From Bugula neritina (taxonomy: Eukaryota > Bryozoa > Gymnolaemata > Cheilostomatida > Bugulidae), in the NCBI GenBank assembly GCA_964035545.1, contig OZ037770.1, positions 3,577,662 to 3,641,661 of the forward strand: a DNA stretch of 64,000 nt, in the 5' to 3' direction. The notes under the pieces were generated by a model. It saw only the letters and a program-made list of their open reading frames with translations. It had not been told where the DNA came from and ran no database searches. Below, piece by piece: positions 61,001 through 64,000 of this stretch. The stretch's first letter is position 1. Every line of letters begins with the position of its first letter. A program made the position numbers and the translations under genes.

Positions 61001-62950
61001 TTTGAATTATACATATTCTTAGTTAAAGTCTTCAAGTTTATTGTCAAAATGAACTTGAAATTAAAGACTTAGTAGTAAAAATTAAACTAAGACTGACTGT
61101 AAGTGACTAAGATTAAAAATAAGTAATTTTAAATATCGATTTAGTATTTTTCTTACTCTTTGTCTTAAAATTGACTTTTATTTTGCACCTACTCCTGGTC
61201 AATGATTCTTTTTTCTATTTATATTACTATTGCTATTAGTATAATTGACTTAAATTTAATAATAGATATGATTATATCTTTATAAATGTGATATTTGATT
61301 TTATGAATAGTAATTCGAAAACTCTTTGGTATTATTTATTTTTGATCATTGTAGTTATTATCATTATATTTGTATAATAATTATGATTATCAAATTCAAT
61401 ATCGATATTTGTATTATGGTATGGATATCTGCCTCCATCCCATGTTCTATTTTGCAGTGCCTTTTTACATTCACGTCTAGGTTCACATTGCGATGGTCAT
61501 ACTGATAGCACTTGGGGACAGTGATGAGCATAATGATTATCACTAATATTAAGATTATCGTTATTAGGATTTAGAATTATTTAATAAACAAGCAACTTAA
61601 AACAAATGTTTTTACTAATATACATATTAATTACTAATATAAATATACTACTATGAATATCATAATTATTATACTTTACAATTCAAAGTAAGATAATCAT
61701 AATACGAACTGGTAAAACTAAATATAAAGTAAATGTAATAATACTAATAGTAGTTATCCATTCCCCTTTGGTTTCACATACTAATAATTGGAAACCTCTG
61801 TCCTAATATTATTTCTATTAATATTGCTCAAAGTTTGATCCCTATTTAATTTTATAGTTCACTCACCAGCTACATAATTTTATTAAAATACATGTAGTAT
61901 TGGTTATAGTACTAGTGAAACTTGAAGTTGAATAGCATGCTTATTACTCACTGCTCTTTGCTTACATTATTAGGGTTACTCTTTAGTCTTAGAGATACCC
62001 TAACATAAACTTGAAAGCTGGAGGTAGTACTAGTCTAGTGCTGTGTTAATCCTACACTGTTGACTTATCAACACTGTGACTATAATTATGACTCCTAAGT
62101 CAAAGTCATTTTCATATAGTAGTAATCACTATGACAGACTGAAAGTCAGGAAGACTAAATATAATGGTAAAGTGTGTAAGAATAAATCATACTTAATCAA
62201 TTACTTTTAGTTTTGTTACCAGTGTTGGGTCAACTTTCAGAATAAAGAATAAATATAATTATAAAGATAAATGGATAAAAATTCCAATCATGGTTTAATG
62301 TGCCTATTTTAAGCTGTTAATTTAATTACTATAATATAAGTGCTCAAAATACAACTTTTGATTTTCATAATTATGTTTTAATTTAATACAGATACCATAG
62401 TATCATATACAGTAGAATCAGTTGTATCTTATTTAATAATGAAGTAACTTATTGGAGCTTTCACAGTTATTAATTATTCACTTGTTAGTCTTTGAACTAG
62501 GACAATGTTTGAAACTTGAAGTAGAATGAAGTTTGATTTCAGTTCCCGCAATGGTATCTGCAGTCACAATAGGAATACGCATATAACTATGTTTATATTT
62601 GTGAAAAATATATAGTCAAAACTAGATAAGGTAATAGTATTTATAATTGGTTTCACTTTTAATATATTCCTATAAACTGGAAAATAGACAGAAGCATTTA
62701 ATCATGAAAGTAAACCTAGTGGAAGTAAATCAATTCACTAAGTATAGTAAAATATTTACTATTCAGTAAGTTTATTTACTTTAGTTAATTGTACTTGATT
62801 ATTTCTGTCGGTTTTTCAGTTGATTTTTCTACCTTTTGCTATAGCATATCAAACTACCACAAAGTCATGCTTCCGTATTACAGTTATAAACATAGTGTTA
62901 CTGTGTAATGTTATAGTAATGTAATAGTAATATTTGGATCATTGTAAGTA
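58061..62950. repeat. Cryptically simple region (TA, TAG/TAC and TAAT words)
   Basis: Nearly 5 kb dominated by imperfect trinucleotide words (AATAGT, AGTACT, GATTAT). Densest are 59,172-59,330 (interrupted TACTAG/TACTAC repeats) and 60,384-60,460 (GAGTGAGACTCAGA-type hexamers). About 70 bp at 60,458-60,525 recurs at 60,780-60,852 (AGTCATATAAATTTAA, then CAATCACAATGGCAATAG). No genes seen. Confidence 0.7.
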
Positions 62951-63835
62951 TTTCTGTTGTTGTACTGATTGATAAATATTTTTTAGCTTGCATGGATATT
63001 TGCAACGATCAAGATGTCATTTGAACCTGGACTGGAATAAAGATGGCAAATCGAGAAGCTAGCTACAATTATTCTGCAGAAAGAAACTTGGTAAGCAAAA
63101 ATAAGCTGCAGCATTAAGCAGTAAGCAATATGACGATGAACTTTGCTTGATTTTGATTGACCTTAAAATATCTGGTCACCTTTCACCAACGTGGTCCTGC
63201 GCGGGTGGCCGGTGACTTTAAAATGTCTGTTGCGCGTAAAATAAATTTTGTGACAGTCAAAAGTATGCTGATCTTTTTCGTATTTCAGTGCATCGGTGTC
63301 TTAGCTTAAGAGCTGAACCCAACAATTATGATCTAAAGCTGTTTTTTACTAGAAAGTGATTTTACTGTCTTTCTGATTATTCTTGGTTTTTCAGCTTGAT
63401 GAATTGAATAAATGGATTTGATTTCGGGTATTATGTAATGGATGAAAGAAATTTTTCTTAAATTTGTACTGAGCAATTTTTGCTATTGCTATGATGTTTA
63501 GTGATAAAATTGCACCCTTAATAACCCTGAAAACTTTCATTACTAGCATTTGTTTATGTTCATTTTTAGGAAATTAAAATGAAGACACAACTCACCGATG
63601 CTATCTCACTGTGCCTGCATGCAGTTTATCTAAAAAGGTACTCCTATTAGCTGGCTCTTGCCCAATACCTGGTTGTCTCTGTAACTATTTTTTGCTAGCA
63701 GATAAGTTTTTTGAACTTGACATTTTATTGATTTTGAAAGTTATAGTGAGATTTGAACTTGCTAGCATCGTTTTTAAAGACTTGCTGCAGTTTTTATCAA
63801 CATTTTTTAAGTCAATGGTGTTAGTTTGGAAGCTC
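62951..63835. other. No certain gene
   Basis: A more complex sequence than its left neighbour. An exon-like stretch lies at about 62,989-63,091 (TTTTTTAG before it, TTG/GTAAGC after it), but all three frames contain stops or are very short, so I do not call it. Confidence 0.3.
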
Positions 63836-64000
63836 TCTCACTCCTCTCTCTGTCTCTTTTTCCCACACCTTCCACTCAACCTCTCTCTCTTTCTCTCCCT
63901 CTCTCCCACCCTCCCTCTCTCCCACCCTCTGTCTCTCCCACCTTCTCCCTCTCTCTCCCACTCTCCGTCTCTCCCACCTTCTCTCTCTCCTAACCTTTCT
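63836..64000. repeat. Pyrimidine-rich (CT)n minisatellite at the window edge
   Basis: CTCTCTC runs broken by CCCACC and GTCTCTCC, with loosely repeated units of 20-30 bp such as CTCTCTCCCACC. It continues past the window. Confidence 0.9.

Overview
This window is AT-rich animal nuclear DNA, most likely from an invertebrate. Genes have many small exons with GT-AG introns. There is an LRR-Roc-COR (Roco, MFHAS1-like) gene, a caspase-family gene, and a dense mix of LTR retrotransposons, LINEs, a tRNA-derived SINE and DNA transposons. I cannot name the species. Exon limits below come from splice consensus and reading-phase continuity that I worked out by hand.

Layout, left to right. 0-1.4 kb: an unrecognised coiled-coil ORF and a decayed retroelement zinc-finger ORF (+). 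2.5-4.6 kb: five exons (-) of a caspase homologue whose active-site cysteine is serine. 5.1-10.6 kb: decayed Ty3/Gypsy-type material (-) with a second copy of the zinc-finger ORF. 10.9-13.6 kb: the 3' part of a Roco gene (-). 15-17.9 kb: TE wreckage (+), namely an unknown TE-associated ORF, a Gypsy integrase C-terminus with its 3' LTR, and a LINE tail. 18.1-19.2 kb: a hAT-type non-autonomous element with a perfect 8-bp target duplication. 20.8-42.2 kb: a ~21.4-kb element with short terminal inverted repeats and long subterminal arrays of AACGTT, inserted inside an LRR exon of the Roco gene. 42.3-45.8 kb: the 5' exons of the same Roco gene. 46.5-47.4 kb: the 3' piece of an upstream tandem paralogue, broken inside its Roc domain. 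55.2-58.1 kb: a decayed R2-like LINE (+). 58-63 kb: cryptically simple sequence. The window ends in a pyrimidine-rich repeat.

Main reading: the Roco gene is split by the giant element. The two halves of the interrupted 138-bp LRR exon lie at 42,343-42,236 and 20,814-20,783, and rejoin in frame with the two intact sister exons and with the Roc-COR exon. Within the giant element are a second hAT copy, a 3.5-kb foldback transposon with ~880-bp inverted repeats around the 5' half of a PIF/IS5-like transposase gene, a 65-bp minisatellite, a local duplication and a few candidate spliced exons. Roco and caspase-family proteins both act in stress, death or immune signalling in animals. Their adjacency on one strand here is suggestive, but nothing in the sequence proves that they work together.
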